A stretch of 64,000 nucleotides of DNA. Source: Nitratireductor soli. Lineage in GTDB: Bacteria; Pseudomonadota; Alphaproteobacteria; Rhizobiales; Rhizobiaceae. Location: NCBI RefSeq assembly GCF_001050155.1, contig NZ_LFVY01000020.1, positions 1 through 64,000 on the forward strand. The letters run 5' to 3'. This document shows positions 26,175 to 35,486 of this stretch, piece after piece. The first letter of the stretch is position 1. Each line of letters opens with the position of its first letter. Under the pieces are notes generated by a model that did not search any database, was not told the origin of the DNA, and saw only the letters and a list, made by a program, of their open reading frames with translations. A program made the translations under genes and the position numbers.

Positions 26175-27595
26175 GCTGGGATGCCGAAAATGTAGTAGCG
26201 GATGCCCACGGGATTGTTGCTGTAAGTGACCTTCTGCCAGCCGCCGCCCTGGTTGATGTAGTTGTAGGCGTGCGAGCGGGCGAGATGGAATTTGATGCTG
26301 CTGTCCGTGATCTGCGCCACGCCGCCCAGCGACCATTGCTCGCGCCCCTCGGCAGTTAACATCCGGCTGTCGGGCATGCGGACGATGAACAGGCCGCTCG
26401 TGCCGGGGCACACGAAGCAGTATTTGAGGAACGGCTTCAGCCCACCAGCATCGAAGGTGACCGTCTTGGCGCTATCGCCGTAGTCGGCGCCGGTCGCGCT
26501 TTCGTTGAACGCGGTGTAGTGGATATAGCCCTCGTCGATCACCGGCAGGTAGGGCAGCCGTGTGTCGAGGATGATGTCACCTCCGCGCGGATTGATGTCC
26601 GATGATCCCGGCCGCTTGATCTGAAGATTGCCATCGGGCAACCGGCGCATCACCGCCGAGCCGCCCGACGACTGCTCGCCGTCGAACTTCGAGATGATGT
26701 AGCGCACATAGACGTCGCGGGTTCCCTTGTTCGTGAAGCGCACCCGATCTCCCTGCCGTTCGCTTGTAACGGAATACAGACCAGCTCCCATCTGGCCCGG
26801 CAGGACGAGCACCGGGTATGTCGCGCCGGCGCCAGCGGCGTCCCACAGCTGGTAGTCCACATAGGTTCGCTCGTTGATCGGGGTGACCGTCATGACATCC
26901 GCCGCATTGCCGGCAGCGATCAGCACCTCACCTGCTGCTTCCAGCAGCGCCGGAATTCGGTCGCTGTCGGCGATCAGCGTGTCACGGTCGCCATTATCCG
27001 GAGCTCCGCCCTTGGCGATCTTCACCTCGTTCGCCGCAATGCGGACATTCCGGGATCCGGGTGTTCCCGTTTCTCCGGTCGGATAGGCCGCCGAGGAGGC
27101 CGGTAGATCGTAGACCGACACCAAAATCCTGAAATGCACGAGCGGGATGAAGTTGTCGTAGATCAGGTCGCCTTGCGGCAACATGTAGTATTCCGAGCGC
27201 GTCTCGCTGTTCACCTGCCGATTGGCCGGTATCCATCCCTCGACGAAATCCTGCACCATGAAGGCGGAGCCCTCCATGATGACGGGATAGCTTCTGTCCG
27301 CGATCCGGCTCGCATACACCCGCACCCGGACGCCGCTCCACCCCTGGGTATCGTTGACGATGGACCAGTCGCAGGTGCTCTCGTTGGTGCCGGCCGGGAA
27401 GTATTGAACGGTGCCGGTCGACACGCTTGTGTCGATCACAAACGACTGGACGATGTATCCGAGCTTCGTCGTTTCGCTGTTGAAGATGAACTTGCCGTAG
27501 TCCGTGTTCGGTGTCGTCCAGGGATCGTCGGCGTTGTTCCGCATCACCTTCACCGCGCCGCCGACACCCGGCTTGTGTCCGATCCGCATTCGCAT
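26171..27595 (-). CDS. Phage tail protein, receptor-proximal, unknown family
   Basis: 474 residues, start coupled to the J stop (TGATG). No catalytic motif was seen. The protein is beta-rich with segments such as FGKFIFNSETTKLGY-like strands near residue 35 and a C-terminal NYINQGGGWQKVTYSNNPVG. The middle contains a repeated immunoglobulin-like look (YVRYIISKFDGEQ). Location just after the J gene suggests a side fibre or tip protein. Confidence 0.6.
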   Translation of the reverse strand: MRMRIGHKPGVGGAVKVMRNNADDPWTTPNTDYGKFIFNSETTKLGYIVQSFVIDTSVSTGTVQYFPAGTNESTCDWSIVNDTQGWSGVRVRVYASRIADRSYPVIMEGSAFMVQDFVEGWIPANRQVNSETRSEYYMLPQGDLIYDNFIPLVHFRILVSVYDLPASSAAYPTGETGTPGSRNVRIAANEVKIAKGGAPDNGDRDTLIADSDRIPALLEAAGEVLIAAGNAADVMTVTPINERTYVDYQLWDAAGAGATYPVLVLPGQMGAGLYSVTSERQGDRVRFTNKGTRDVYVRYIISKFDGEQSSGGSAVMRRLPDGNLQIKRPGSSDINPRGGDIILDTRLPYLPVIDEGYIHYTAFNESATGADYGDSAKTVTFDAGGLKPFLKYCFVCPGTSGLFIVRMPDSRMLTAEGREQWSLGGVAQITDSSIKFHLARSHAYNYINQGGGWQKVTYSNNPVGIRYYIFGIPA

Positions 27596-30183
27596 CAGTT
27601 AAAAATGTCCAGGTAGGCGTTGGTGCCGTCGCCCCTGATGTCGAGCTTGCCATTGTTCGACTGGAGCCGATTGAAGTTGAGGGTGCCGAGACGCAGGTTC
27701 TCCAGCGCCCATTCACCATTGGAATAGACCAGCGGATTGACGGTCGAGCCGCTCGACAGGTCACCGAAGAAAAGGTTCTGGGCATCGAGCACGATGCGAC
27801 CTTCGCCATTCGATTTGGCGTCGAGGAACAGCGCGGCCGAGGCGAAGCCGACGCTTGTTGAAACCCGCGTCTGCAAGACAATGCGCGACCAACCGTCGCC
27901 AGGGCCGGCCACGGTCTGCGCACGGAAGAGCGCTTCTGCCGAGACCTCGTTGACCACCGAAGTCAGGGCTTGAACCGAGGAACTGTTGACCGCGATCTGA
28001 CCCTCGGCCTGGGTGATGCGCGTGTCCTGTGCGTTGACGATCTGCCCCAGCCCCGAAAGGCCCGTCTGCGTATCGGCGACCGCCACCTCCAGCGTTTCGA
28101 CCTTCGTCGTCACCGCCAGAAGATCGTCAGCCATGGTGCCCACGGCGGTCTGGATGGCTAGAGTGTAGCTGGCCGTAAGGGCGCTATTGACCGCCGTCAG
28201 CTCGGTGCGCAACGACTGCTTGTCGAAGAAGTTCCAGCTGTTCTGGTCGGAGACAAGCTGACCCAGGCGCTCCAGCTCCTCCCAGATGGATCGATCCGAC
28301 AGGCCAGCCCATTTCAGGAGCTCCTGCACGTCCTCGCCCAGCCCCTCGACGTTTGGCGGGTAAACGCGCACCGGCCCCGTCATGTCCAGAGCCGTCTTCC
28401 AAGGCGAATGGGTCTTGAAACGATCAGGAACCGTGCGGATCGTGCAGCGCGCCGAAAAGAAGACGCCCCCTATCACGTCCTTCGATGTCACATACTCGCC
28501 TGCCTCCGGCTTGTCGGTGCGGTCACTGTAGATCGTCTGGCCGGTCGGATCGCCGCCGACGAAATACTCGAAGATCACATCCGTGATCGTCGGGTCCTCG
28601 GGCGGTGCCCAGGTGAAGCGCAGCGCCGGCTCCTCCGTCCCATCGCCGCCCTCGATCACCCCGACCTCGACATTGAAGTCGATGACGTTCGAAAGCAGGT
28701 TCGGATTGATAGGCGGCGGCGCCGGAATGACGATCGGCCCCGGCTCGATCCCGCCCTCCGCGTAGATCGCGGCCGACGTTTGAGCAAGGGTCAGCGTCAC
28801 GCGCAAGCTGTCGTCGCATCGCCATCCGGTCACCAGCCATGTGCGTCCGTCGAAATTGACCCATTCGCCTTCGAGGACACGAAAACCGACCCGCCGTGAT
28901 ACCGGCACCGTTGCTTGCCCGCCGAGCCTTTGCTGGCGATAGCGGATCGATAGAAGATACTGCGCGATGTCCGGGTCCGTCACCTGCAGGAAGTCGTTTG
29001 AGGTCTGGCGCGTTCTGCCGTCTGCAGCGACATCCGCGTTGACATGAACGGGCTTCAGACTCTCCGGTTTCCAGTGATTTTCCGGGGAGATGAACTGGCC
29101 GGATATGTGGTTGAACAGCTCATAGGTGTTCTTGCGCCGGCGCAGGTCCTGGGCGCGGCCGTCGGGAATGTCGTCGGCCGTGATCGTGACCACGGGAACT
29201 TGCGGCGCGCCGGCAATCACGCCGGAGAGACCGCGCCGGTTCATGGCGTAGCCCGCCATGGCGTCGTCGAACTCCTTCAGCACCTCCGTGTGGTCATCCT
29301 CGCCCGTCACGAACAGAGACGACTGATAGCGCGGCTTCCCTTCGCGCGGTGTGTCGCACACATTCATCGCCGCGAAATAGCTGCCAAGGTCCAGTTGACC
29401 CAGCGATTTGCCTTCGCCGATCAGCGTGCGGCTGGAAATCCGTCCGCGCAGGCCGATCTGATAGTTGAGACGCTGGACGCCCGGATTGAGGGAGAACGCC
29501 CACGTTGCAGGATCGTCCAGGCGGTGCGTGCCAGTGCCACCTGCCAACGTGCTGTCCTGGCGCGGGTCGTAGAGGCGCAGGCCGCGCACGACGAACTCGA
29601 AATAGGGCCGGCCTTTCGCGTTGCGGGTCTCGTTGAACAGGCGTTCGACCACCACATAGGCCATGCCCGAGAGCGTGGAGCTTTCCTTCCAGGCCCGCCC
29701 GGTCCCTTGCGAGTCGTTCACAAGTTTCATGTCCGGGCCTTGGCCCGGCCGGCCGTCATAGAAGCGGATGCTGATGTCGTCGCCGTAGCCGCTGACGCCC
29801 CAATGCTCGACCTCGTTGCCGATGATTGGGCGGGGCACCAGGCCGTGCTTTTCACCGTAGAAGTAGATCTCGTCTTCAAGGCCATCGCACCAGCCGTTGG
29901 CGAGCACAAAGACGTCGGCATTGTACTTGTTGCCGCTGCCCCACCTGAAGTAGTCCACCCGGTGGCCTGCCATCTTGCCGATGCCGTAAAGCGTCGTGAC
30001 CGGAACGTCGCCGCCCATCATCACTTCGCCTTGAACCGCCGAGTAAGGCCGCTTCTTCGGGCGGTTGAGATAGGCCAAGCCCAGCTTGAGGCCGAAGGCG
30101 AGCGCGCCGAGCGCGATCTGGGCAAGCAGCGTGCCGCTGAAAAGGAATGCGCCGACCGCGACGATGGCCGAGAAGATCACCAT
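27595..30183 (-). CDS. Phage tail tip attachment protein J-like
   Basis: 862 residues. The hydrophobic N-terminus (VVIFSAIVAVGAFLFSG region) is followed by a tip-hub module (residues about 45-420: PVTTLYGIGKMAGHRVDYF, FEFVVRGLRLYDPRQDS). Phage-tail fibronectin-like modules follow near 490-600 (PALRFTWAPPEDPTITDVIF), then a helical region with repeated TQAEGQI/TKVETLEV and a DUF1983-like beta end (NGEGRIVLDAQNLFFGD). It is expected at the tail tip, determining host specificity. It overlaps the peptidase-like gene upstream. Confidence 0.8.
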   Translation of the reverse strand: MVIFSAIVAVGAFLFSGTLLAQIALGALAFGLKLGLAYLNRPKKRPYSAVQGEVMMGGDVPVTTLYGIGKMAGHRVDYFRWGSGNKYNADVFVLANGWCDGLEDEIYFYGEKHGLVPRPIIGNEVEHWGVSGYGDDISIRFYDGRPGQGPDMKLVNDSQGTGRAWKESSTLSGMAYVVVERLFNETRNAKGRPYFEFVVRGLRLYDPRQDSTLAGGTGTHRLDDPATWAFSLNPGVQRLNYQIGLRGRISSRTLIGEGKSLGQLDLGSYFAAMNVCDTPREGKPRYQSSLFVTGEDDHTEVLKEFDDAMAGYAMNRRGLSGVIAGAPQVPVVTITADDIPDGRAQDLRRRKNTYELFNHISGQFISPENHWKPESLKPVHVNADVAADGRTRQTSNDFLQVTDPDIAQYLLSIRYRQQRLGGQATVPVSRRVGFRVLEGEWVNFDGRTWLVTGWRCDDSLRVTLTLAQTSAAIYAEGGIEPGPIVIPAPPPINPNLLSNVIDFNVEVGVIEGGDGTEEPALRFTWAPPEDPTITDVIFEYFVGGDPTGQTIYSDRTDKPEAGEYVTSKDVIGGVFFSARCTIRTVPDRFKTHSPWKTALDMTGPVRVYPPNVEGLGEDVQELLKWAGLSDRSIWEELERLGQLVSDQNSWNFFDKQSLRTELTAVNSALTASYTLAIQTAVGTMADDLLAVTTKVETLEVAVADTQTGLSGLGQIVNAQDTRITQAEGQIAVNSSSVQALTSVVNEVSAEALFRAQTVAGPGDGWSRIVLQTRVSTSVGFASAALFLDAKSNGEGRIVLDAQNLFFGDLSSGSTVNPLVYSNGEWALENLRLGTLNFNRLQSNNGKLDIRGDGTNAYLDIFN

Positions 30184-30611
30184 TGGGCGGGCTCATGAGG
30201 CGCGCCGGTCCTGAATGCTGCCGTGACCTCGTCGATCATGTGCAGCGAGCCGCCGGTCTCCAGCTTGGTTGCGAAGCGCGTGCCGATGCACACCGCCACA
30301 TGATCCGCCCTGCGGCTGCCCGCCGGCAGACCAAGGATCACGAGGTCGCCGAACTGTGCCTGGGCCGGCGCACAGCGTTTCAAATGGCTTTCGAGAAACG
30401 CTTCAATCGACTTGAAACCGGCCTTGACCATTGCCCGGTGGCCGCCGGCCAGCGTGGTGTAGGCACGCCAGTATCTCTCGACCAGGCCAAGTGAGGGATC
30501 GAGCGCATCGGCAACGCGCAAGCCCAGAAACAGGCAGTCGCTCTCGCCCGGCAAATACGCCTTGTCGAGTTCCGCTTCGATGACGGCCGTGGCGATCTCG
30601 AAACGCGTCAT
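30177..30611 (-). CDS. NlpC/P60-like (DUF6950-type) phage protein
   Basis: 144 residues. GESDCLFLGLRVADALDPSL places a Cys after Asp at the start of a helix, and HVAVCIGTRFATKL contains a His in a strand, the arrangement of papain-like NlpC/P60 hydrolases. Tail peptidases of this type sit before J in many siphophages and open peptidoglycan during entry. Catalytic assignment of C and H is inferred from pattern only. Confidence 0.6.
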   Translation of the reverse strand: MTRFEIATAVIEAELDKAYLPGESDCLFLGLRVADALDPSLGLVERYWRAYTTLAGGHRAMVKAGFKSIEAFLESHLKRCAPAQAQFGDLVILGLPAGSRRADHVAVCIGTRFATKLETGGSLHMIDEVTAAFRTGAPHEPAQW

Positions 30612-31480
30612 GCGGCGCCCTTTCCAGAGGGAAAGGACCGGCAGAGCCAGGCGGATAGCCGCGTTTCCAACTGATCGCGCTTCGGCATCGATGGCAGGCC
30701 GGCGCGACGCCGGCGTCTAGCCTCTTCCTCGACCGCGTCGATCAAACCCCAGATGTCGAACGCTTCGAGCTCCGTGGCGAGATCGCCACTCTCAAGCGCC
30801 TGCGGGCTACCCGCCAACGCCTTCAGGAGCGGGCACAGAATGTTCGTGTCCCACAGTTCCGGCGCATCGCCATAGCCCTCGGCGGCCATCAAAGCCTTCA
30901 GGGCGGCGACCACTGCGGCGCGCGGACGGCTTTCGATGACCTCACGAAAGCTGCGGATGCCATAAATCTCGCCCGGCTTCTTCGTCCAGGTCGAGGCGTT
31001 GGAGGTCATCACACGGCATCCGGCTTCCAGCGCCGTCGAGGCCAGCGCTTCCGCCCAGCTTTCACCGGCCGCGAGCGCCGCCTTGTAGATTTGCCAATGG
31101 GTGACCTTCGTCACCATGCCGTTGACGGCGGCGAAGCTGGCAGCTTGTTCGTCGAGCGTCATCTGCACGATCTGGCATGGCACCTCCTCGAACCCGCAAA
31201 GCGCGGCCGCGTGGGTACGGTGCTGACCGTCGATGATGGCAAATCGACCGCCTTCCACCGGCGCCACGAAGACGGGCGAGAAGTGCGACCATCTGAAGTT
31301 CTCGGCAATCCGCCTGATCGCCTTCCAGTTGCCGGGCTTCAATTCGCGCTGATAGCGGTCGTCGACCACCAGCAACGCAATTTTGTGCCATTGCAGCATC
31401 GGCGCCGGGCCGGGGTTCACGGCATCGGGGCGCCTATGGTCTCCAGGGTTGATCGGCCGCATTGCGCTCTCCTTGCTCAT
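30608..31480 (-). CDS. ParB/DGQHR-type nuclease-fold protein inside the tail operon
   Basis: 290 residues from MSKESAMRPIN, overlapping the previous stop. The ParB N-domain pattern is clear: LLVVDDRYQRELKPGNWKAI, FSPVFVAPVEGGRFAIIDGQ followed by HRTHAAAL, CQIVQMTLDEQAASFAAVNG. No ParA, no parS-like repeats and no C-terminal dimer domain were recognised. The function in a tail module is unclear; it may act as a DNA- or CTP-binding accessory (moron) gene. Its codon use looks like that of its neighbours. Confidence 0.72.
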   Translation of the reverse strand: MSKESAMRPINPGDHRRPDAVNPGPAPMLQWHKIALLVVDDRYQRELKPGNWKAIRRIAENFRWSHFSPVFVAPVEGGRFAIIDGQHRTHAAALCGFEEVPCQIVQMTLDEQAASFAAVNGMVTKVTHWQIYKAALAAGESWAEALASTALEAGCRVMTSNASTWTKKPGEIYGIRSFREVIESRPRAAVVAALKALMAAEGYGDAPELWDTNILCPLLKALAGSPQALESGDLATELEAFDIWGLIDAVEEEARRRRRAGLPSMPKRDQLETRLSAWLCRSFPSGKGAA

Positions 31481-32055
31481 CGCATCACCTGGCCCCACTC
31501 CTCGACGACGCTTTCGACCAGGGCGGCGTACTCAAGCCCGGTGTCGTTCGCATCGTTGTCGAACTGCTGTTCACCCTGCGCGCGCTTGACGAAGGTCGCG
31601 CCCCGCGCCGATCGGCCGGGCGGTTCCAAGTCGATCTCGATCGCCAGCGTTTTCTGGCCCTGCTTGTCCGTTGCCGATTTGGGGTAGCGGACTTCCTTGA
31701 TCTCGTAGATCGCCGAAAACAGGACGCCCGCCACCTCGTCCGTGCCTGGCCGGCCGGCCAGGTAGGTGATGATGACCGGAGCGTTCGGGTAGTCGTACTC
31801 TTCCAGCTTGGCGATCGCGTCGTCGGGATCGTCTGTTGGGATGCCGGAAAACCCGATCGTGCGCGTGGTGACTGCCACGCCCAGGGCCGCACTTGCCTCG
31901 CCGAGCATAAGGAAACGGTTCGGCAGGTAGACGAGGCCATTATAGGTGTATGGCCGGCCTCCCCGGTGATAACCGACCGACGTACCGGGCAGGTCGAAGC
32001 GGACCAGCTCCAGGGCGACCAGGTCGCCTTCGTCCAACAGGTTCTCGACGGTCAT
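31477..32055 (-). CDS. Minor tail protein, DUF2163-like
   Basis: 192 residues. Beta-rich text (LVALELVRFDLPGTSVGYHR, PYTYNGLVYLPNRFLMLGEA, APVIITYLAGRPGTDEVAGV) fits the BR0599/DUF2163 type minor tail proteins that follow the distal tail protein. It is coupled on both sides by overlapping start-stop codons. It is expected at the baseplate or tail tip. Confidence 0.6.
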   Translation of the reverse strand: MTVENLLDEGDLVALELVRFDLPGTSVGYHRGGRPYTYNGLVYLPNRFLMLGEASAALGVAVTTRTIGFSGIPTDDPDDAIAKLEEYDYPNAPVIITYLAGRPGTDEVAGVLFSAIYEIKEVRYPKSATDKQGQKTLAIEIDLEPPGRSARGATFVKRAQGEQQFDNDANDTGLEYAALVESVVEEWGQVMR

Positions 32056-32711
32056 GGAACCTCCCTCGGAAACACTTCCTGCGCCGAAAATGACGCCTGT
32101 CTCACCGTGCCGGCCATGCCGCTTTCATAGGAGCTGGGATCGAGCTGCATCAGGCAGGCCGGCTTCTCGAAGTTGACTGTTGCTGCCGTGGTGAAGGCGG
32201 CATCAATGCCGTAGCGGATCGGCAGCACCGCCACGCCTGCCGCACTGGCCTGCACGTCCGCGACCGCCCAATGAAGCGAGACGAGCAGGGCCGACATGCG
32301 TAGCTCCACATAGTCGCTTGCCTTCAACTGGAAGTTGGCGGGAAGCCCGCCGATGGTCACGCTCCTGCGGTCTGCCCCGATCTCGATGATCGTCGCCGTG
32401 CCGTCGAATGCCCCGCCGCCAGCGCGCGCACCGGAAAGTGGCTGGCCGGTATCCTCGGCCATCGGCCGTGGCCTGCGAACATCAAATGCGCGGAACAGCG
32501 CGCCGTCGCTGGCGACGGTCGACCACGCATCCATGCGGCCAAGCTCCTCGGCTGTGAGCTGCACGGTTCGCCAGGAAGCGATCCACCAATTGGTGGGCCG
32601 GCGCAGCGTCTCGGTACGGCGTCCTTCCATCCGGTCCACCAGGACGGGAGAGAAGGGCCGGAATGACACATCGTCCATAAGGACGCCCGGCATATCGATG
32701 ATCGTCGTCAT
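32052..32711 (-). CDS. Minor / distal tail protein
   Basis: 219 residues with a beta-sandwich look (FRPFSPVLVDRMEGRRTETL, WWIASWRTVQLTAEELGRMD). It is directly downstream of the tape-measure gene, the usual place of the distal tail protein (Dit-like). No precise family was recognised. Start and stop overlap both neighbours. Confidence 0.6.
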   Translation of the reverse strand: MTTIIDMPGVLMDDVSFRPFSPVLVDRMEGRRTETLRRPTNWWIASWRTVQLTAEELGRMDAWSTVASDGALFRAFDVRRPRPMAEDTGQPLSGARAGGGAFDGTATIIEIGADRRSVTIGGLPANFQLKASDYVELRMSALLVSLHWAVADVQASAAGVAVLPIRYGIDAAFTTAATVNFEKPACLMQLDPSSYESGMAGTVRQASFSAQEVFPREVP

Positions 32712-34585
32712 CCGAACTCCGCTCCGTTCTCGTAGCGATTGCTCCGGCCCCGGTCGTATTGCTCGACGATGCGCACCGTGTCGTCGGCCGCGCCCTGGCG
32801 GGCCTCGTCCACGATCTCGGTGCGCCAGCCCTCGGGCATGATCATTCGCACCGTCGTGTTTGAGCGCGTCGCGCCGCCGCTGGACATGCCGGCCAGAGAC
32901 GAATTCGGCAGCACCATCGCCCCGCGCGATGTGCCGATGACCGGTTCCGGCCCGCGCTCGCCGACAATGCCGAACGTGCCCGATGGGATCAGCCCGCCCG
33001 TTGCGCGGAAGCCGGAGAACAGAGAGCCGATCGCACCGAACAGCCCGCCGCCGCCGCCGAACCCGAAGAGACCCGCCAGCGGTCCCTGGCCCAGCAGGGC
33101 GGCTTGGAGAACCAGATCGGCCAGTTGCGAGCCGAGCTGTTTCAGCGTGTCCTCAAGCGAACGGCTGCCATCGGCAAGCGCACTCAAGGCGTTGACGCCC
33201 ATCCGGCCGAAGGTCTCCATGGCGTCTTGCGCCGCCTCCATCGCCTGCCGCTCGCGCAGCGTCTCGGTAATCAGTTCGCGCACACGCTTCGTCTGTTCAG
33301 GGGTCGCCTCTGCCAGCAACCCGCGCAGGCGGATCATCTCGCGCATCACCGGATCGGTTTCCTGCATGACGGCCTGCTCATCTTCGAGCTGCGTGATCAG
33401 GTCTTTGACCGCCTGGCGCTTCATTTCGAGCTTGTCGATCTCTGCTTTTAGGGCCGCGGTGTCGGCCGAGCCCGAGCCACTCCCTCCCAACACTTCCCCA
33501 AGATTGAAGGTCCGACGCGGAGGTTCGGGCGGTGTCAGGCGGGAGGTTCTCCCTGGCCGGTTGCCCTGAAACCGGTCGTCGAAAGCGGCGTCCTCAAGCG
33601 GCTGCGGGCCGGTCGGCGCTTCGCCTCCGCCGGTCATCGCATCGCTCGCGCTCTTGGCCAGGCCGAAGAAGCCATAGGGCGCGATCTCGCCGGCCCACTC
33701 TGTCCACTCCTTCAGCTGCTTGAACAGGCTGATGAGCTTGCCGAGCGCCGTGGCAATGGTGCCCAGCGCCGAAACCACGTCGCGCGCGATCGACTGAACG
33801 TTGGCGACCATTGCCGGATCGTTGAGCCTGTCGGCGAACGCTTCCAGATGGGGCAGCACTTCGCCGGCCAGTTGCACGACGATGCCCTGAAACACCGCGC
33901 GAACGCGCGTCATGGCGTCGTTGAACGCTTCGGCGCGCCGGCCCATATCGGTGCTGATCGTGATGCCCAGCCGGTCAGCCTCGTCGGCCATCTCGGCCAG
34001 GCCCTTGCGGCCATTGTTGAGCAGCGGAATGAGCTCGGCGCCGGAACGGCCGAAAATCCTGATGGCGATCGCCGTCTTGTCGGCGCCATCCTCCATGGAG
34101 GCGAAGACGTCGGCCAGTTCGCCGATCACCGTGTCGGCGGAGCGCAGCTGGCCGTTCGCATCGGTCACCGAAATGCCCAGCGCCTCAAACAGCGCGACAG
34201 TCTCCTTGACCTGGCCGCCGGCAACCTGGCTCATCACATTGGCCAGCCGCCCCATGCTCGTGGTCAGCGTGCCGAGGCTGACATCCGACAGGTCGCCCGC
34301 CCAGGCCAGTCTCGACAGCGCTTCCGTTGTCACGCCGGCGCGTTGCGCCGACTTGCTCATCGCATCGGCGTTGTCGATCTGCCGCTTGACGAGCGCACCG
34401 AGTGCTGCCGCGCCGGCGGCAGCCGCCAGCGCCAGGTTGCGGCCGAGCCGCAACGCCTTCGCCGCCGTTGCATCGAAGCTGCGACCGAGCCCTTCCGATT
34501 GCCGTTCGGCACGGCGGACGCCCTGGTCGAAACCCTTGTCGCTCGTCCTGATGTCGAGAAGCGCTTCGCCGAGCCGTTCAGCCAT
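32708..34585 (-). CDS. Phage tail tape measure protein (lambda type)
   Basis: 625 residues from MAERLGEALLDIRTSD. A helical N-terminus (KGFDQGVRRAERQSEGLGRS) and a hydrophobic segment (LALAAAAGAAALGALV) are followed by the conserved tape-measure domain (residues about 60-250: LAWAGDLSDVSLGTLTTSMG, IFGRSGAELIPLL). A long coiled coil (about 400-500) and a Gly-rich end (LFGFGGGGGLFGAIGSLFSG) complete it. It sets tail length: at about 1.5 A per residue a tail near 90-95 nm would be expected. The start lies eight bases inside the preceding chaperone frame. Confidence 0.9.
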   Translation of the reverse strand: MAERLGEALLDIRTSDKGFDQGVRRAERQSEGLGRSFDATAAKALRLGRNLALAAAAGAAALGALVKRQIDNADAMSKSAQRAGVTTEALSRLAWAGDLSDVSLGTLTTSMGRLANVMSQVAGGQVKETVALFEALGISVTDANGQLRSADTVIGELADVFASMEDGADKTAIAIRIFGRSGAELIPLLNNGRKGLAEMADEADRLGITISTDMGRRAEAFNDAMTRVRAVFQGIVVQLAGEVLPHLEAFADRLNDPAMVANVQSIARDVVSALGTIATALGKLISLFKQLKEWTEWAGEIAPYGFFGLAKSASDAMTGGGEAPTGPQPLEDAAFDDRFQGNRPGRTSRLTPPEPPRRTFNLGEVLGGSGSGSADTAALKAEIDKLEMKRQAVKDLITQLEDEQAVMQETDPVMREMIRLRGLLAEATPEQTKRVRELITETLRERQAMEAAQDAMETFGRMGVNALSALADGSRSLEDTLKQLGSQLADLVLQAALLGQGPLAGLFGFGGGGGLFGAIGSLFSGFRATGGLIPSGTFGIVGERGPEPVIGTSRGAMVLPNSSLAGMSSGGATRSNTTVRMIMPEGWRTEIVDEARQGAADDTVRIVEQYDRGRSNRYENGAEFG

Positions 34586-34937
34586 CGGTCTCTTCCTTCG
34601 CCGCTCCCGCGCTGGCAGGCGGGGCTTGCACAACGGCGATGCCCACAGCGGCCAGCATATCGGGCGTTGCGGCCTTCACCGCACGCCGCCCTCCACCGGC
34701 GATCCGTTCAAGGCGCTGGATGGCGGTGCGCGCATCCGCACGCTTGGCCTTTCCTCCGCCGAGCGCGGTCACGCTGATCGCCATCAGTTGCTCGTCTGCC
34801 TGGATGCGGGGCAACATGGTTCGATAGGCCCGGATCAGGGCTGCGGGAGCGTGGCGGAGCCACCAGTCCGGATCGCCGCCGAAGAAACGCTGGAGGCGAG
34901 GGAGCTCTTCTCCCCAGTCGATGTCGGCGTTCTGGGC
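34578..34937 (-). CDS. Frameshifted C-terminal part of tail assembly chaperone (GT-like)
   Basis: The frame is clearly protein-like well before its first ATG (34817): AQNADIDWGEELPRLQRFFG and GDPDWWLRHAPAALIRAYRT run through the end of the upstream chaperone gene in the -1 frame, with no start codon in that stretch. This is the lambda G/GT arrangement: ribosomes slip -1 in gene 34835-35290 and make a longer fusion that recruits the tape measure. A T5 run at 35000-35004 is one possible slip site; the true site is not resolved. Confidence 0.65.
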   Translation of the reverse strand, partial: AQNADIDWGEELPRLQRFFGGDPDWWLRHAPAALIRAYRTMLPRIQADEQLMAISVTALGGGKAKRADARTAIQRLERIAGGGRRAVKAATPDMLAAVGIAVVQAPPASAGAAKEETDG

Positions 34938-35290
34938 GCCACCACGGCCTGGGCGATCGCTCCTGCCATGCTCACCCTCCGGCGCAGCAGGAGCCCGGTA
35001 AAAACATCGACGATCGCCAGCCGCGCCGCACCGGGAAGACTGATGAATACTTCGGCCGGAAGATCGACAACCATGCGCGGCACCACCTCGTCGATGACGG
35101 CGGCCAGCTCCTCGTCCTTTCCGTCCTCGCCGGCAAGCCGCTCGATCTCCTTGCCCTTGACGGTGAAGAAATGGCTGTCGAGCACCGAGAGCTCATCGGG
35201 CGAGCGCAACTCGTAGGTCATCCCGTCGATGCGGATGGTTGGCCGCTCAATCAGCGTGTTGAGGTCGAGGATCGGTTTTGTCTTGGCCAT
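34835..35290 (-). CDS. Tail assembly chaperone, short form (G-like)
   Basis: 151 residues. MAKTKPILDLNTLIERPTIR opens a beta-rich domain, followed by a helical acidic part (VLDSHFFTVKGKEIERLAGE). It lies between tail tube and tape measure, where siphophages keep the chaperone pair. The last 30-35 residues (TPTSTGEKSSLASSVSSAAI) look non-conserved, while the -1 frame there looks coding, consistent with programmed frameshifting. Confidence 0.68.
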   Translation of the reverse strand: MAKTKPILDLNTLIERPTIRIDGMTYELRSPDELSVLDSHFFTVKGKEIERLAGEDGKDEELAAVIDEVVPRMVVDLPAEVFISLPGAARLAIVDVFTGLLLRRRVSMAGAIAQAVVAPRTPTSTGEKSSLASSVSSAAIRTGGSATLPQP

Positions 35291-35486
35291 GGAAGGTTCC
35301 TTCGCCTGTTGGGTGGATGACCTGGTCGTAGATCACCGTGATGCCGAGCCGCGCGCATTGCCGCTCGATCTCGGCCTGTCGTTCGCGGGCCGCACGCGCC
35401 TTGTGTCGGTGGGCGCGTTCGAGACGCTTGTGATTGCGCGCCTCTTCGTCCGCCGCCCGCGCCCGCGCGATCAGCCGGTCGTTCAT
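35247..35486 (-). CDS. Small phage protein, Arg/Ala-rich helix
   Basis: 79 residues; residues 1-45 are a charged helix (ARARAADEEARNHKRLERAH). It overlaps the tail tube gene by four bases and the chaperone gene by 44, so it belongs to the tail operon. No family was recognised. Confidence 0.5.
   Translation of the reverse strand: MNDRLIARARAADEEARNHKRLERAHRHKARAARERQAEIERQCARLGITVIYDQVIHPTGEGTFHGQDKTDPRPQHAD

Noticed and set aside
30608-31480. Partition (ParB) function for the tail-operon gene
   Set aside because: No ParA, no HTH and no parS-like repeats; only the nuclease/CTPase-like fold is supported.
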